64,000 nucleotides of DNA, from assembly GCF_001591805.1 (NCBI RefSeq), contig NZ_BCVP01000025.1, positions 1 to 64,000 on the forward strand. The letters run 5' to 3'. Both the position numbers and the translations under genes were made by a program. Source of the DNA: Neobacillus novalis NBRC 102450 (lineage in GTDB: Bacteria; Bacillota; Bacilli; Bacillales; Cytobacillaceae). Below are positions 53,509 through 63,490 of the stretch, piece after piece. Positions within the stretch are counted from its first letter, which is position 1. Every line of letters starts with the position of its first letter. The notes beneath the pieces are model-generated. The model saw only the letters and a list, made by a program, of their open reading frames with translations, did not search any database and was not told where the DNA came from.

Positions 53509-54846
53509 TTATTTATTTAACCGTTTTAGCAAAACTTCTTTTTCCGCTTCATAACCTGGCTTACCTAGTAACGCAAACATATTTTTCTTATATGCCTCTA
53601 CACCAGGTTGGTCAAACGGGTTTACACCTAGCAAATGTCCACTTATAGCAGTAGCTTTTTCAAAGAAGTATATCATTTCACCGAATGTAAATTCATTTAA
53701 TTGATCCAATTCGACGACTAAATTTGGAACACCGCCGTCTACATGAGCCAACACGGTACCTTGGAAAGCCTTTTTATTGACTTCATCCATTGTTTTTCCA
53801 GCTAAAAAGTTCAAACCATCTATGTTATCTGGGTCTGCTTGAATGGTTAGCTCGATTTGTGGCTTTTTAACTTGAAGGACCGTTTCGAACAAATCACGTC
53901 GTCCCTCTTGCACATATTGTCCCATCGAGTGTAAGTCAGTTGAAAAATCAACAGAAGCAGGAAATAGTCCTTTTTGATCTTTCCCTTCACTCTCACCATT
54001 TAATTGTTTCCACCATTCAGAAACGTAATGAAGCGATGGTTCATAGTTTACTAAAAGTTCAATTGTTTTTCCTTTACGATATAGGGCATTACGCACGGCT
54101 GCGTATTGGTAACTTTCATTTGTGGAAAGCTCAGGGTTATTGTATTTTTTAGCAGCTGCCTTTGCTCCTTCCATCATTTTATCGATATCCAGACCAGCTG
54201 TCGCGATTGGTAAAAGACCTACTGCAGTTAAAATGGAATATCTTCCACCAACATCATCAGGAATCACAAATGTTTCATACCCTTCTGCATCAGCTAATTG
54301 TTTTAGTGCCCCTTTTGCTTTGTCAGTGGTCGCATAAATACGTTTTTTTGCTTCTTCTTTGCCGTATTTTTTCTCTAAATAGTCGCGGAAAATGCGGAAA
54401 GCTACAGCAGGTTCGGTTGTTGTACCAGATTTAGAGATAACATTTACAGATATATCTTTACCCTCAAGCAACTCTAGCAAATGGGTAATATATGTAGAGC
54501 TAATGTTTTGACCTGCAAAATATACTTGAGTTTTACCGTTCATTTGATTATGGAATGTATGGGAAAGCGCCTCAATGGCTGCTCTTGCCCCTAAATAAGA
54601 TCCTCCGATTCCGATGACAATTAAAGCATCTGAATTGCTGCGAATTCTTTCTGCAGCCTTTTTAATTCTTGAAAACTCTTCTTTATCATAATTATTCGGT
54701 AAATCTACCCAACCAAGAAAATCAGATCCTGGCCCCTTTTTGTCGTGTAATCTATTGTGAGCAACTTTCACAAATTCATCTAAATAATCAACTTCGTTCT
54801 GATTCATAAATGATAAGGCGTTAGAGTAATCGAAAGAAATAGTCAT
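53509..54846 (-). CDS. pgi: Glucose-6-phosphate isomerase
   Basis: Interconverts glucose 6-phosphate and fructose 6-phosphate. The 445-residue protein shows [16 protein letters not shown] near residue 80, the SIS-type [15 protein letters not shown], and the PGI signature [14 protein letters not shown]. The ATG at 54846 has GGGAGG upstream and replaces a longer frame. It is the last gene of the pentose phosphate operon, where it returns fructose 6-phosphate to zwf. Confidence 0.95.
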   Translation of the reverse strand: MTISFDYSNALSFMNQNEVDYLDEFVKVAHNRLHDKKGPGSDFLGWVDLPNNYDKEEFSRIKKAAERIRSNSDALIVIGIGGSYLGARAAIEALSHTFHNQMNGKTQVYFAGQNISSTYITHLLELLEGKDISVNVISKSGTTTEPAVAFRIFRDYLEKKYGKEEAKKRIYATTDKAKGALKQLADAEGYETFVIPDDVGGRYSILTAVGLLPIATAGLDIDKMMEGAKAAAKKYNNPELSTNESYQYAAVRNALYRKGKTIELLVNYEPSLHYVSEWWKQLNGESEGKDQKGLFPASVDFSTDLHSMGQYVQEGRRDLFETVLQVKKPQIELTIQADPDNIDGLNFLAGKTMDEVNKKAFQGTVLAHVDGGVPNLVVELDQLNEFTFGEMIYFFEKATAISGHLLGVNPFDQPGVEAYKKNMFALLGKPGYEAEKEVLLKRLNK

Positions 54847-54921
54847 GTAAAATCCTCCCAAATTAGATGTAAAAATAGGAGCAATCAGCGATTTCACTGA
54901 TTGCTATATGTCTAAAAAACC

Positions 54922-55590
54922 CTAGTTTTTTGTCGTTTTAGCCCAATCAGCAGCAAATTTCTCAATCCCTTGATCAGTTAATGGATGTTTAGTAAGCTGC
55001 TCAATAACACTGTAAGGAATCGTAGCGATATGAGCACCTGCCATCGCTACACGTGTTACATGGTCTGGGTGGCGAACGGATGCAGCAATGATTTGCGCAT
55101 CTAAGTTATGAATGCGGAATAATTCTGCGATTTTACTTACTAATAGGACACCATCTTCAGAAATATCATCTAATCGGCCTAAGAATGGTGATACATATGC
55201 TGCACCTGCGCGAGCAGCTAATAGCGCTTGGTTCACCGTGAAGATAAGTGTCACATTGACCTTAACACCTTTTTTAGCAAGATAACGTGTAGTCTCTAAT
55301 CCCGCAACATTCATAGGAACTTTAATAGTGATGTTTTTATCTCCGCCGTTAATTTTAATCAGCTCGTCAGCTTCTGCAATCATTTCTTCAGCTGTTACTG
55401 CGTTTGGAGTTACTTCTGCAGAAACAGATTCAACTTCTGGTACAGCTTGTAAAATTTCTGCGATACGATCTTCGAATTTAACGCCTTCTTTAGCAACTAA
55501 TGATGGGTTGGTTGTTACACCAGATAAAACGCCCATTTTATAGGCCTTTTGAATATCCTTTAGGTTAGCAGTGTCGATAAAAAATTTCAT
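54922..55590 (-). CDS. tal: Transaldolase (short type)
   Basis: A 222-residue enzyme of the TalC/fructose-6-phosphate aldolase-like family. It begins [17 protein letters not shown], has [13 protein letters not shown] near residue 25, and the Schiff-base lysine in NITIKVPM near residue 90. Length and operon place favour transaldolase activity over aldolase. Confidence 0.93.
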   Translation of the reverse strand: MKFFIDTANLKDIQKAYKMGVLSGVTTNPSLVAKEGVKFEDRIAEILQAVPEVESVSAEVTPNAVTAEEMIAEADELIKINGGDKNITIKVPMNVAGLETTRYLAKKGVKVNVTLIFTVNQALLAARAGAAYVSPFLGRLDDISEDGVLLVSKIAELFRIHNLDAQIIAASVRHPDHVTRVAMAGAHIATIPYSVIEQLTKHPLTDQGIEKFAADWAKTTKN

Positions 55591-55620
55591 GAAAATATTC
55601 CTCCATTTTAATAAGAGTTT

Positions 55621-56514
55621 TTAGTTTTTTTCTACGGCATGTCCACCAAACTCGTTGCGAAGAGCGGCGACAACTTTTCCTGTAAATGTATCATTTTCTA
55701 GTGAACGGTTGCGCATCAACAAGGACATGGTGATAATTGGAGCGGCAACTTGGAGATCAAGTGCGGTTTCAACCGTCCATTTCCCTTCACCGGAAGAATG
55801 CATAATACCTTTGATTTGATCCAGCTTCGCATCTTTAGAAAAGGCATGTTCAGTTAATTCCATTAACCATGAGCGAATGACTGAACCGTTATTCCATACT
55901 CTTGCGACTTTTTCATAGTCGTAATCAAATTCGCTTTTTTCTAATACCTCAAATCCTTCACCAATTGCAGCCATCATGCCATACTCAATTCCATTATGAA
56001 CCATTTTAAGGAAATGGCCGCCTCCTGCTTTACCTGTAAAAATATAGCCATTTTCTACAGCAGTATCACGGAAAATAGGTTCTACAACCGCCCAAGCTTC
56101 CGGATCTCCTCCTACCATATAGTTTGCTCCATTACGAGCACCTTCCATACCGCCAGATGTTCCTGCGTCCATATAGCTAACGCCAATTTCCTTTAGTTGA
56201 TTATAACGGCGGATGGATTCTTTATAATGGGAGTTCCCAGCTTCAATTACGATATCGCCTTTTTCCAACAGCGGTGTCATTTCACTAAGAACCGAATCCA
56301 CAACTGGATGTGGTACCATAATCCAAAGTACTCTCGGTTTGTCTAACGATAAGAAAAGTTCACTTAGATTAGTTGTTCCTTTCGCCCCATATTGTTGTAT
56401 ATCTACTACAGCATTAGGATTTAAGTCATATGCTGTAACTTGATGTTGATGATCAATTAAGTTTTTTCCAAGATTTAACCCCATTTTACCTAAACCAATT
56501 AAGCCGACTTCCAT
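55621..56514 (-). CDS. gnd: 6-phosphogluconate dehydrogenase, short NAD-type
   Basis: Decarboxylates 6-phosphogluconate to ribulose 5-phosphate. The 297-residue protein begins MEVGLIGLGKMGLNLGKNL (Rossmann loop), has DAGTSGGMEGARNG near residue 120 and the catalytic KMVHNGIEYGMM near residue 180. It is much shorter than the ~470-residue GntZ form and matches the YqeC/GndA type. The ATG at 56514 has AGGGGTG upstream; a GTG at 56523 is less likely. Confidence 0.92.
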   Translation of the reverse strand: MEVGLIGLGKMGLNLGKNLIDHQHQVTAYDLNPNAVVDIQQYGAKGTTNLSELFLSLDKPRVLWIMVPHPVVDSVLSEMTPLLEKGDIVIEAGNSHYKESIRRYNQLKEIGVSYMDAGTSGGMEGARNGANYMVGGDPEAWAVVEPIFRDTAVENGYIFTGKAGGGHFLKMVHNGIEYGMMAAIGEGFEVLEKSEFDYDYEKVARVWNNGSVIRSWLMELTEHAFSKDAKLDQIKGIMHSSGEGKWTVETALDLQVAAPIITMSLLMRNRSLENDTFTGKVVAALRNEFGGHAVEKN

Positions 56515-56543
56515 GTTTTTCACCCCTAATGTTATGTCTAGAT

Positions 56544-58538
56544 TTAAGAATTTAATAAACTTTTAGTTGTTTGAACAATGTTTGCTGTTGTAAATCCAAA
56601 TAACTCCATTACAGCTGCTCCAGTTCCCGAAGCACCATATGTCTCGATAGATACAATTTTCCCTTCATGTCCTACATAACGATCCCATCCAAGAGAGATT
56701 CCCATTTCAATTGCCACTCGTTTTGTGATGGAAGAAGGTAGTACGAATTCTTTATATTGCTCTGATTGACGATTGAATAGTTCCCAACTTGGCATAGCCA
56801 CAACACGTACTGAGATATTGTCTTTCTCAAGTTCTGTTTTAGCGTCGACAGCTAAAGAAACCTCGGAACCTGTGGCCAGAAGAATAACATTTGGTTCTCC
56901 ATTTGTTTGAGTTAACACATATGCACCTTTTGAAAGATTATCAATATTTGCTTTTGTTTCATCAAACACCGGTAAGTTTTGCCGGCTTAAAACTAATGCA
57001 ACAGGACCTTCCGTTTGATTTAAAGCGTAGCCCCACGCACTTGCTGTTTCATTTGCATCGGTTGGACGAATGACTGTAAGTCCCGGAATGGCACGAAGAG
57101 CTGCAAGATGTTCAACTGGTTCATGGGTCGGACCGTCTTCACCTACCGCGATTGAATCATGTGTAAATACATAAGTGATAGGAAGCTTTTGTAATGCAGC
57201 TAAACGAATAGATGGGCGTAAGTAATCATTGAAAACAAAGAATGTACTTACAAATGGTTTCACACCACCATGGAGAGCCATTCCATTACCAGCTGCCCCC
57301 ATTGCATGTTCACGAACGCCAAAGTAGATGTTTCTGCCTGCATATGATTCAACCGCGAAAGGAGCTTCCCCTTTTATATCAGTCATCGTGGACCCAGAAA
57401 GGTCTGCACTTCCTCCAAAGATTGAAGGAACTTTTTTAACAAAATGATTGATTGCCATGCCACTAGCTACACGTGTGGAAACGGCCTTTTCAGTTGAAAA
57501 AGTTAATATATCTTTGACATCAAGCAGCACTTTTCCATCGATTGCATCTTCAAGTTCGCTTCCTAGTTGTGGATAGGCAGCTTTATAGGCTTTAAACAAT
57601 TCATCCCATTTATTTTCAACTTGTACTCCATTTTGTTTCAATGCTTCAAAGTGAGCTTTTACTTCTTCCGGTACATAGAAATCTTCTTCGTATTCCCAGC
57701 CATACGCCTTTTTGGTTTCTTTTGCTTCCTCAGCTCCAAGTGGGTTACCGTGTGCTTTATTCGTTCCAGAAACTTTAGGGCTGCCAAAACCAATAATCGT
57801 TCTAACTTCGATTAATGTTGGCTGCTCTTGATTTAATTTCGCTTCTGCAATAGCTTTTGTGATTTCTTCGACATTATTTCCATCTTCTACACGCAAATAC
57901 TGCCAATGAGCAGATTCAGCTCTTTTTTTAATATCTTCAGAGAATGAAAGATTTAATTCACCGTCTAAGGAAATATCATTAGAATCATATAAGGTAATTA
58001 ACTTACCTAGTTTCATATGGCCAGCCATGGACATTGCTTCATAAGAAATACCTTCTGATAAATCTCCATCTCCAACGATTGTGAAAGTATAGTGATCAAC
58101 TATTGGGTATGCTTCTTTATTAAATTTCGCCGCTAAATGAGCTTCAGCCATCGCCATTCCTACAGCATTGGCAATCCCCTGTCCCAATGGGCCAGTTGTA
58201 ACATCAACACCATCTGTATGACCAAATTCAGGGTGGCCAGGTGTTTTACTGTTTAATTTACGGAAGCTTTTCAAATCTTCAATAGATACATCATAGCCGC
58301 TAAGATGAAGCAAGCTATATAACATACTAGAACCATGACCAGCAGATAAAACGAAGCGATCACGATTGAACCATTTTGAATGATTAGGATTATGTGACAA
58401 ATGATTTGCCCAAAGTGCATAAGCCATTGGTGCTGCTCCCATTGGCAATCCCGGATGACCAGAGTTTGCACGGTTAATGGCATCGATTGATAAAGTACGA
58501 ATCGTATTCACAGCTAAAGTTTCAATTGCTCTATTCAT
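56544..58538 (-). CDS. tkt: Transketolase
   Basis: Thiamine-diphosphate enzyme of 664 residues that moves two-carbon units between sugar phosphates. The ThDP motif is [19 protein letters not shown] (near residue 153), the pyrimidine domain has [19 protein letters not shown], and [14 protein letters not shown] lies near residue 26. The second gene of the operon after zwf. Confidence 0.95.
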   Translation of the reverse strand: MNRAIETLAVNTIRTLSIDAINRANSGHPGLPMGAAPMAYALWANHLSHNPNHSKWFNRDRFVLSAGHGSSMLYSLLHLSGYDVSIEDLKSFRKLNSKTPGHPEFGHTDGVDVTTGPLGQGIANAVGMAMAEAHLAAKFNKEAYPIVDHYTFTIVGDGDLSEGISYEAMSMAGHMKLGKLITLYDSNDISLDGELNLSFSEDIKKRAESAHWQYLRVEDGNNVEEITKAIAEAKLNQEQPTLIEVRTIIGFGSPKVSGTNKAHGNPLGAEEAKETKKAYGWEYEEDFYVPEEVKAHFEALKQNGVQVENKWDELFKAYKAAYPQLGSELEDAIDGKVLLDVKDILTFSTEKAVSTRVASGMAINHFVKKVPSIFGGSADLSGSTMTDIKGEAPFAVESYAGRNIYFGVREHAMGAAGNGMALHGGVKPFVSTFFVFNDYLRPSIRLAALQKLPITYVFTHDSIAVGEDGPTHEPVEHLAALRAIPGLTVIRPTDANETASAWGYALNQTEGPVALVLSRQNLPVFDETKANIDNLSKGAYVLTQTNGEPNVILLATGSEVSLAVDAKTELEKDNISVRVVAMPSWELFNRQSEQYKEFVLPSSITKRVAIEMGISLGWDRYVGHEGKIVSIETYGASGTGAAVMELFGFTTANIVQTTKSLLNS

Positions 58539-58565
58539 AAAATTTCCTTCCTCCTCGGAACTTGC

Positions 58566-60068
58566 TTATTGTGCTACTAATTCTTGAACGGGCTCACTTA
58601 AATCTTGTAACTTTTCATCATCGAGCCACCATTTGAATCCATCCTCCTCAAGCAATCGATGTGCTGCCGTAGGACCGTTGGTACCTGCTGGATATAAATG
58701 AAGGGGTAAGAGGTTTTCTTTAAAAGCCTCAAGGATAGGTTGTACCCACTGCCATGACAATTCTACTTCTTTCCAATGAGCAAAGAACGTGGAATCCCCA
58801 CGAATAGCATCAAAAATCAATCGTTCATATGCTTCAGGTACTTCTTTTTGTTCATTTGAAAAACCAATCTTCACAGGTTCTATTTTTCCATTCTTAGGAT
58901 TCCTGCTGTTTAGTTGTAAGGATACATTTTCATTAGGACCAATCTCGATCATCAAAAGATTTGATGCCACTTTATTTGCCCAACCCTTTTGACCAGCATT
59001 TTTGAATTCAATAACAATCCGTGTAGATTTTTCAGCCATTCTTTTTCCTGTTCGAATATAGAATGGCACCCCTTGCCAAAATGGATTGTCAATCCAAAGT
59101 CTTGCTGCCACAAAGGTATCATTTTGGGAGGAAATATCAATTCCCGGTTCATTTCGATAACTTACAACCGGCCTACCCAATATCTCGCCTGAACGATATT
59201 GACCACGAACAATATTTAAAATAACATCCTCTTTTTTTAATGGACGAACAGATTCGATCACTTTTTTCTTTTCATTTCTGATTTCATTCTGGCTGATTTT
59301 CTTTGGCATATGCATAGCAGTCATCATCAAGATTTGCAGCATATGATTTTGAACCATATCACGAATGGCACCTGATTGATCATAATATCCGGCACGTTCT
59401 TCAACCCCAACCGTCTCACTAGCAGTAATTTGAACATTCGCAATATGCTGGTTGCTCAATAGAGTTTGAATGACGGGATTTAAAAATTGTAAATCCCCCA
59501 AATTTTGAATCATCGACTTACCTAGGTAATGGTCAATTCGATAGATTTCATCTTCTTCAAAAACGTTGCTTAATTTTGCATTTAGCTCCCGTGCTGACTC
59601 TATATCGCGTCCAAATGGTTTTTCGATAATGAGTCGTTTCCATCCTTTTGTAGAACCTAACCCACTTTCTTTAATATTTAAGGAAATGACATCAAAGAAC
59701 GCAGGTCCGACGGATAGGTAGAACATCCGATTTTCCGGAATATTTAGTTCACTTTCACGTTGTTGAACAAGGTTTAGAAGCTTCCCATAGTCATCAACGT
59801 TTGTTGCATCTAGTTTCTGGTAACGAAATGCAGAAAGGAAAGCATCCATTTTGTCGCGGTCGTCCACAACACGCCTTGAAAATGTCTTGATTGATTGCTC
59901 GACATGATTTTCAAACTGACTATCGGACACTTCACGTCTACCAAGTCCAATAATTGAAATCGATTGAGGCATTTTTTGATCAAGATATAAATTATATAAG
60001 GCAGGAAATATTTTTCTCTTCGCTAAATCACCTGTTGCGCCAAATAAGACGAAAGTCATTCCGTTCAT
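58566..60068 (-). CDS. zwf: Glucose-6-phosphate 1-dehydrogenase
   Basis: Entry enzyme of the oxidative pentose phosphate pathway, 500 residues. It has the NADP loop FGATGDLAKRK near residue 7, the substrate-binding motif RIDHYLGK near residue 175 and EKPFGRD near 148. AGGAGG lies seven bases before the ATG at 60068. It leads the operon zwf-tkt-gnd-tal-pgi. Confidence 0.95.
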   Translation of the reverse strand: MNGMTFVLFGATGDLAKRKIFPALYNLYLDQKMPQSISIIGLGRREVSDSQFENHVEQSIKTFSRRVVDDRDKMDAFLSAFRYQKLDATNVDDYGKLLNLVQQRESELNIPENRMFYLSVGPAFFDVISLNIKESGLGSTKGWKRLIIEKPFGRDIESARELNAKLSNVFEEDEIYRIDHYLGKSMIQNLGDLQFLNPVIQTLLSNQHIANVQITASETVGVEERAGYYDQSGAIRDMVQNHMLQILMMTAMHMPKKISQNEIRNEKKKVIESVRPLKKEDVILNIVRGQYRSGEILGRPVVSYRNEPGIDISSQNDTFVAARLWIDNPFWQGVPFYIRTGKRMAEKSTRIVIEFKNAGQKGWANKVASNLLMIEIGPNENVSLQLNSRNPKNGKIEPVKIGFSNEQKEVPEAYERLIFDAIRGDSTFFAHWKEVELSWQWVQPILEAFKENLLPLHLYPAGTNGPTAAHRLLEEDGFKWWLDDEKLQDLSEPVQELVAQ

Positions 60069-60216
60069 ATTCATTCCTCCTTGCTGCTGCTTTCAATTTA
60101 TTCTATCCATTGTTTCAATTTCGTTTTACTAAATTCTCGAATCTGAGATATTACTGAAAAAGAAAAGCCCCTATTGCCTCTCAAATACCAAATTACTCAT
60201 AGTATTTTTGTTCCTA

Positions 60217-60262
60217 GGTAACTTTATGTAACCATAATAATACTTTTTTATTCGTTCGTCAA
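60217..60262 (-). promoter_or_regulatory. zwf operon promoter with an inverted repeat
   Basis: Minus-strand TTGACG (60262-60257), 17-base spacer and TATTAT (60239-60234). Immediately downstream is GGTTAC-N5-GTTACC-type inverted repeat (60233-60217, one mismatch), at a position where a repressor could act. Confidence 0.6.
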
Positions 60263-60330
60263 GATATTTGTGTCTAATTTGTGAACTGGTAAATCATTGA
60301 AGTATCTACGGTGAAATCAACAAATAAAAT

Positions 60331-60356
60331 ATCCCAAAAGAATGTACTTTTGGGAT
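60331..60356 (-). terminator. Terminator after the HxlR-family gene
   Basis: ATCCCAAAA/TTTTGGGAT stem with an eight-base loop, followed by TATTTTATTT on the minus strand. Confidence 0.8.
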
Positions 60357-60365
60357 TGCCTCACT

Positions 60366-60689
60366 TTATTTAATTTTCATCCATTTCATTGCCCATTGAC
60401 TAATAGGTCCAAGAATTTTCGCTAATTCATTACCTTTTTTGGTTAATAGGTATTCTGTTCTTACTGGCCTTTCAGGGATAACATGACGTAAAACGATCCC
60501 ATGCTCTTCCAATTCTTTCATTCTCTCCGTTAGCACTCGCTTACTTAAATCAGGGATCATTGTATGAATTTCACTAAAGCGTTTCGGTCCACTTAATAAT
60601 ACATAAATAATCAGCCCTGTCCATCTTTTTCCAATTAATTCAAAAGATTTTTCAATCTCCGGACAAAGTTCTGCCTGTTCTTCTATCAA
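60366..60689 (-). CDS. HxlR-family transcriptional regulator
   Basis: A winged-helix regulator of about 107 residues with the family patterns CPEIEKSFELIGKRWTGLII, GPKRFSEIHTMIPDLSKRVLTERMKELE and RTEYLLTKKG. The TTG at 60689 has AAAGGAGA eight bases upstream; the GTG at 60698 touches that site. It lies just upstream of the pentose phosphate operon, which has an inverted repeat in its promoter, so it may regulate it. Other HxlR proteins sense aldehydes or oxidants, some through the single N-terminal Cys, which is present here (QAELCPE). Confidence 0.82.
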   Translation of the reverse strand: MIEEQAELCPEIEKSFELIGKRWTGLIIYVLLSGPKRFSEIHTMIPDLSKRVLTERMKELEEHGIVLRHVIPERPVRTEYLLTKKGNELAKILGPISQWAMKWMKIK

Positions 60690-60731
60690 ATATCTCACTC
60701 TCCTTTTTTATTGGAATCAGAAGAAAAATTA

Positions 60732-61229
60732 TCAACAAGCTATCTTTTTCTTTTGTACAGCAATTTTAACATCTAGATTAGGAACGTTTAATAATCCTTC
60801 TAACACTGAAAGTTTTGCCTTATGTTCCTGGATTTCTATATCACTAACAACGTTTGTTTGTTTATTATTATAGATCATTTTCCTTACTAATTCCTTGAAT
60901 TTTGGAGATTCAATTAATAAATAATCAATTAGTTCGATTGCAGCCTGCTTTTCCAGTTCATTCTTAACTGCAAAGATACTTTGTTGATCCGGATCAAATA
61001 CAACGATAGATTGTAAATCCTCTGTAATTCTTAAACCAAAGTAGCTTTTTTTCGTTCCGTAAAATTCATTATTCCGTATCCGCATTAAATCTACGCCAAC
61101 CATCATTTCATAATAAGGAATGTTCTTATTTGGATATTGAAAACCACTAAGTTCAATGTTTGAAATTTCGTCAATAAATATTTCCTTTTCAAACTTAGTT
61201 TGGATAACCTTTGATTCTATCAAGTTCAT
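60732..61229 (-). CDS. Hypothetical protein
   Basis: A 165-residue soluble protein with mixed charge and no signal peptide or membrane helix. The N-terminal half is beta-rich (YYEMMVGVDLMRIRNNEFYG, SIVVFDPDQQSIFAV), the C-terminal half helical. A single Cys is the last residue. GTGAGGT lies before the ATG. I recognise no family. It is encoded just before the HxlR gene on the same strand and could be co-transcribed with it. Confidence 0.65.
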   Translation of the reverse strand: MNLIESKVIQTKFEKEIFIDEISNIELSGFQYPNKNIPYYEMMVGVDLMRIRNNEFYGTKKSYFGLRITEDLQSIVVFDPDQQSIFAVKNELEKQAAIELIDYLLIESPKFKELVRKMIYNNKQTNVVSDIEIQEHKAKLSVLEGLLNVPNLDVKIAVQKKKIAC

Positions 61230-61396
61230 TATTAAGACCTCACTTTTAATTTTTCTTTATATAATAAATTATTTGAACGAAAAGTAACAAGTGTATAAAA
61301 AGTAACCTGATTATATATAATATTATAGTTAATTAAGGTGAATAAGTCAATTACCTAATTTTTACTGCCCTCTAGCACTATATAGAAAAAATCATA

Positions 61397-61425
61397 AACC
61401 CCTTCATGTAAATCATGAAGGGGTT
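61397..61425 (-). terminator. rpiA terminator
   Basis: A perfect twelve-base stem AACCCCTTCATG/CATGAAGGGGTT that overlaps the rpiA stop codon, followed by TATGATTTTTT. Confidence 0.85.
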
Positions 61426-62095
61426 ATACTCGTCCATTAATGATAATGTTCTTTTCTCTATTCAAGGTAATGACTTTATCGGCCATTCCAACAAAAAGTC
61501 CATTTTCGACAACACCCGGGATCAGATTCATGTTTTTCTCGAGTTCACCAGGTTGGCCAATTATGGGGAATATGCAATCAATAATATAGTTACCATTATC
61601 GGTTAAAAATGGGGCCCCCTTGTTTTGCCTTAGCTGTGGGCTACATCCAAGATTTTGAATATGTTTCATCGTCATTTCATATCCAAAAGGCACCACTTCT
61701 ACTGGAAGTGGGAATGACCCTAATTTATTCACCCTTTTATGGGGGTCGGCTATAACGATAAAAGATTTAGCTGCTTTTGCGATAATTTTCTCTCTTAAAA
61801 GGGCACCACCTCCTCCTTTAATGAGATTAAAATCATCATCAACTTCATCTGCACCATCGATTGCTAAATCAATTTGTTCAATTTCATTAAACGTAACAAG
61901 TGGGATTCCTACTTCTTTTGCCAATTTCTCCGTTTGGATTGAAGTTGGAATCCCTTTAATAGATAGTCCCTCTTCAACCAGTTTTCCAAGCTTAGATATG
62001 GTATGAAATACAGTAGACCCCGTTCCAAGTCCAACGACCATACCATCTTTCACGTATTCTACAGCCTTTTCTCCAACCACTTTTTTATCATTCAA
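61424..62095 (-). CDS. rpiA: Ribose-5-phosphate isomerase A
   Basis: Interconverts ribulose and ribose 5-phosphate. The 223-residue protein has GLGTGSTVFHTI near residue 22, DGADEVDDDFNLIKGGGGALLREKIIA (catalytic Asp, Lys) near residue 80 and the C-terminal GVVENGLFVGMADKVI. Its TTG start has GGAGG ten bases upstream. Many bacilli use RpiB, so an RpiA here is worth note. It complements the pentose phosphate operon 1.3 kb away. Confidence 0.95.
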   Translation of the reverse strand: MNDKKVVGEKAVEYVKDGMVVGLGTGSTVFHTISKLGKLVEEGLSIKGIPTSIQTEKLAKEVGIPLVTFNEIEQIDLAIDGADEVDDDFNLIKGGGGALLREKIIAKAAKSFIVIADPHKRVNKLGSFPLPVEVVPFGYEMTMKHIQNLGCSPQLRQNKGAPFLTDNGNYIIDCIFPIIGQPGELEKNMNLIPGVVENGLFVGMADKVITLNREKNIIINGRV

Positions 62096-62122
62096 GGATT
62101 TTTACCTCCTTTTTTTGTACCA

Positions 62123-63448
62123 TTAATGCACATTGAATTCATCTAGTATCATTTCCTCGGTCTGAGGCATAGTTAGACCGAGGTGCCAGCAGCCCATCCC
62201 CGCTAATCCATATTGTCGAATAACACGGAGTTTAACAAGCAAGCTTCGCGGGTCTTCAAACCACACTTCATGTAACTTTCCTTTATTATCAACATAACGA
62301 AACGATGGGGCAGCAGCATTTTCATCATAGTGAATCGGACTTTGATATCCAGTATATAAATCAATCGCATGTTGGGTCGAATAAGCAGAGCCAGAACGCT
62401 TATTACTTCCTATTACCCAATCATACGCATATTGTGGAATTCCCAACATCAGCTTTGATCTATCAACAACTGAGACAGCATAATCCAGAGTGGCTCTGAC
62501 TCTGTCTATTGGGGCAATTGGACCAGAAGGACCTCCAGGCCAATGCCAATCATATGTCATCAAGAACATTTTATCCAGAAATTTCCCCAGCGTTTTGTAA
62601 TCATAAGCTGTGGAATAGGATGGGACCCGATCTCCTTCTTTTGGCGGAACGGCCATCATAACTTCCATTCCTGCTGGATGAAGCTTTGCAGCTAATTCTT
62701 TAATAAACAAATTGAGGTTATCTCGATCTTGCGTTTTCACCTGTTCAAAGTCAACGACAATCCCTTTGTAATCATGACTATCCAATAGGGAATAAATATT
62801 ATTAACCAGCTTTTTCCTTAACCAAGGCGTACTTATTAATCGATGAGTAAGATTTGGATCAAACCCTTTTTCGCTTAAATTTGTAATTGTAGCATATGGT
62901 GAGAGATTCTCTTTCCAAGCAATCTTATGTGCTTGGTTTTCAGGTGTTTCAATGATGTTGCCTTGTTCATCGGAACGATACTCAAACACGAAAATACTTG
63001 AAAGGGTCTTTTTATAATTATTCAGCATCCAAGCGTTGGTATTCTTATCTTTTGGAACAAAATAGGTTCCGGTCCATACATTCATTTTTGGAGGGCGAGG
63101 AATACTTAATTTCTGGCCGGGCACAATGACACGACTGTTTAAATGATTTTGTTGCATTAATGTTTCTTCGCTAATGGCATGACGATTAGCAATCGCCCAA
63201 ATACTGTCACCCGCTTGTACAAAATAAGTTGAACCAGGTATCAACATCGCCTGGCCAAGGACTAATTGGCTATTCTTAGCTAAACCATTTAGTTTAGCAA
63301 GTTCATCACTATCAATTTTGTATTGTTTTGATATTTTGGTTAGGCTATCTCCTGACTTCACTTCATGGATGACTTGAGCGTAAGTCAATATAGGAGTCAT
63401 TACTACCATATAAGCCGCAATCATCAATATCAATAAATTCTTAGCCAT
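62123..63448 (-). CDS. LysM/GH18 cell-wall hydrolase (spore cortex type)
   Basis: Secreted glycoside hydrolase of 441 residues. A signal peptide (residues 1-24) is followed by two LysM domains (HEVKSGDSLTKISKQYKID and YFVQAGDSIWAIANRHAI, about residues 27-115) and a family 18 catalytic domain (about 125-440) with the catalytic Glu in GIVVDFEQV. The arrangement is that of SleL/YaaH, which degrades cortex peptidoglycan during germination, although those enzymes lack a cleaved signal. cdaS next door also points to spores. Confidence 0.88.
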   Translation of the reverse strand: MAKNLLILMIAAYMVVMTPILTYAQVIHEVKSGDSLTKISKQYKIDSDELAKLNGLAKNSQLVLGQAMLIPGSTYFVQAGDSIWAIANRHAISEETLMQQNHLNSRVIVPGQKLSIPRPPKMNVWTGTYFVPKDKNTNAWMLNNYKKTLSSIFVFEYRSDEQGNIIETPENQAHKIAWKENLSPYATITNLSEKGFDPNLTHRLISTPWLRKKLVNNIYSLLDSHDYKGIVVDFEQVKTQDRDNLNLFIKELAAKLHPAGMEVMMAVPPKEGDRVPSYSTAYDYKTLGKFLDKMFLMTYDWHWPGGPSGPIAPIDRVRATLDYAVSVVDRSKLMLGIPQYAYDWVIGSNKRSGSAYSTQHAIDLYTGYQSPIHYDENAAAPSFRYVDNKGKLHEVWFEDPRSLLVKLRVIRQYGLAGMGCWHLGLTMPQTEEMILDEFNVH

Positions 63449-63490
63449 AAATATCCCCCTGGAAAATTTTTCTCAACCCTTTTAGATACT

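Noticed and set aside
62155-62183. Nine-base perfect stem CCTCGGTCT/AGACCGAGG
   Set aside because: It lies inside the coding end of the GH18 hydrolase gene with no T-run, so it is not called as a terminator.
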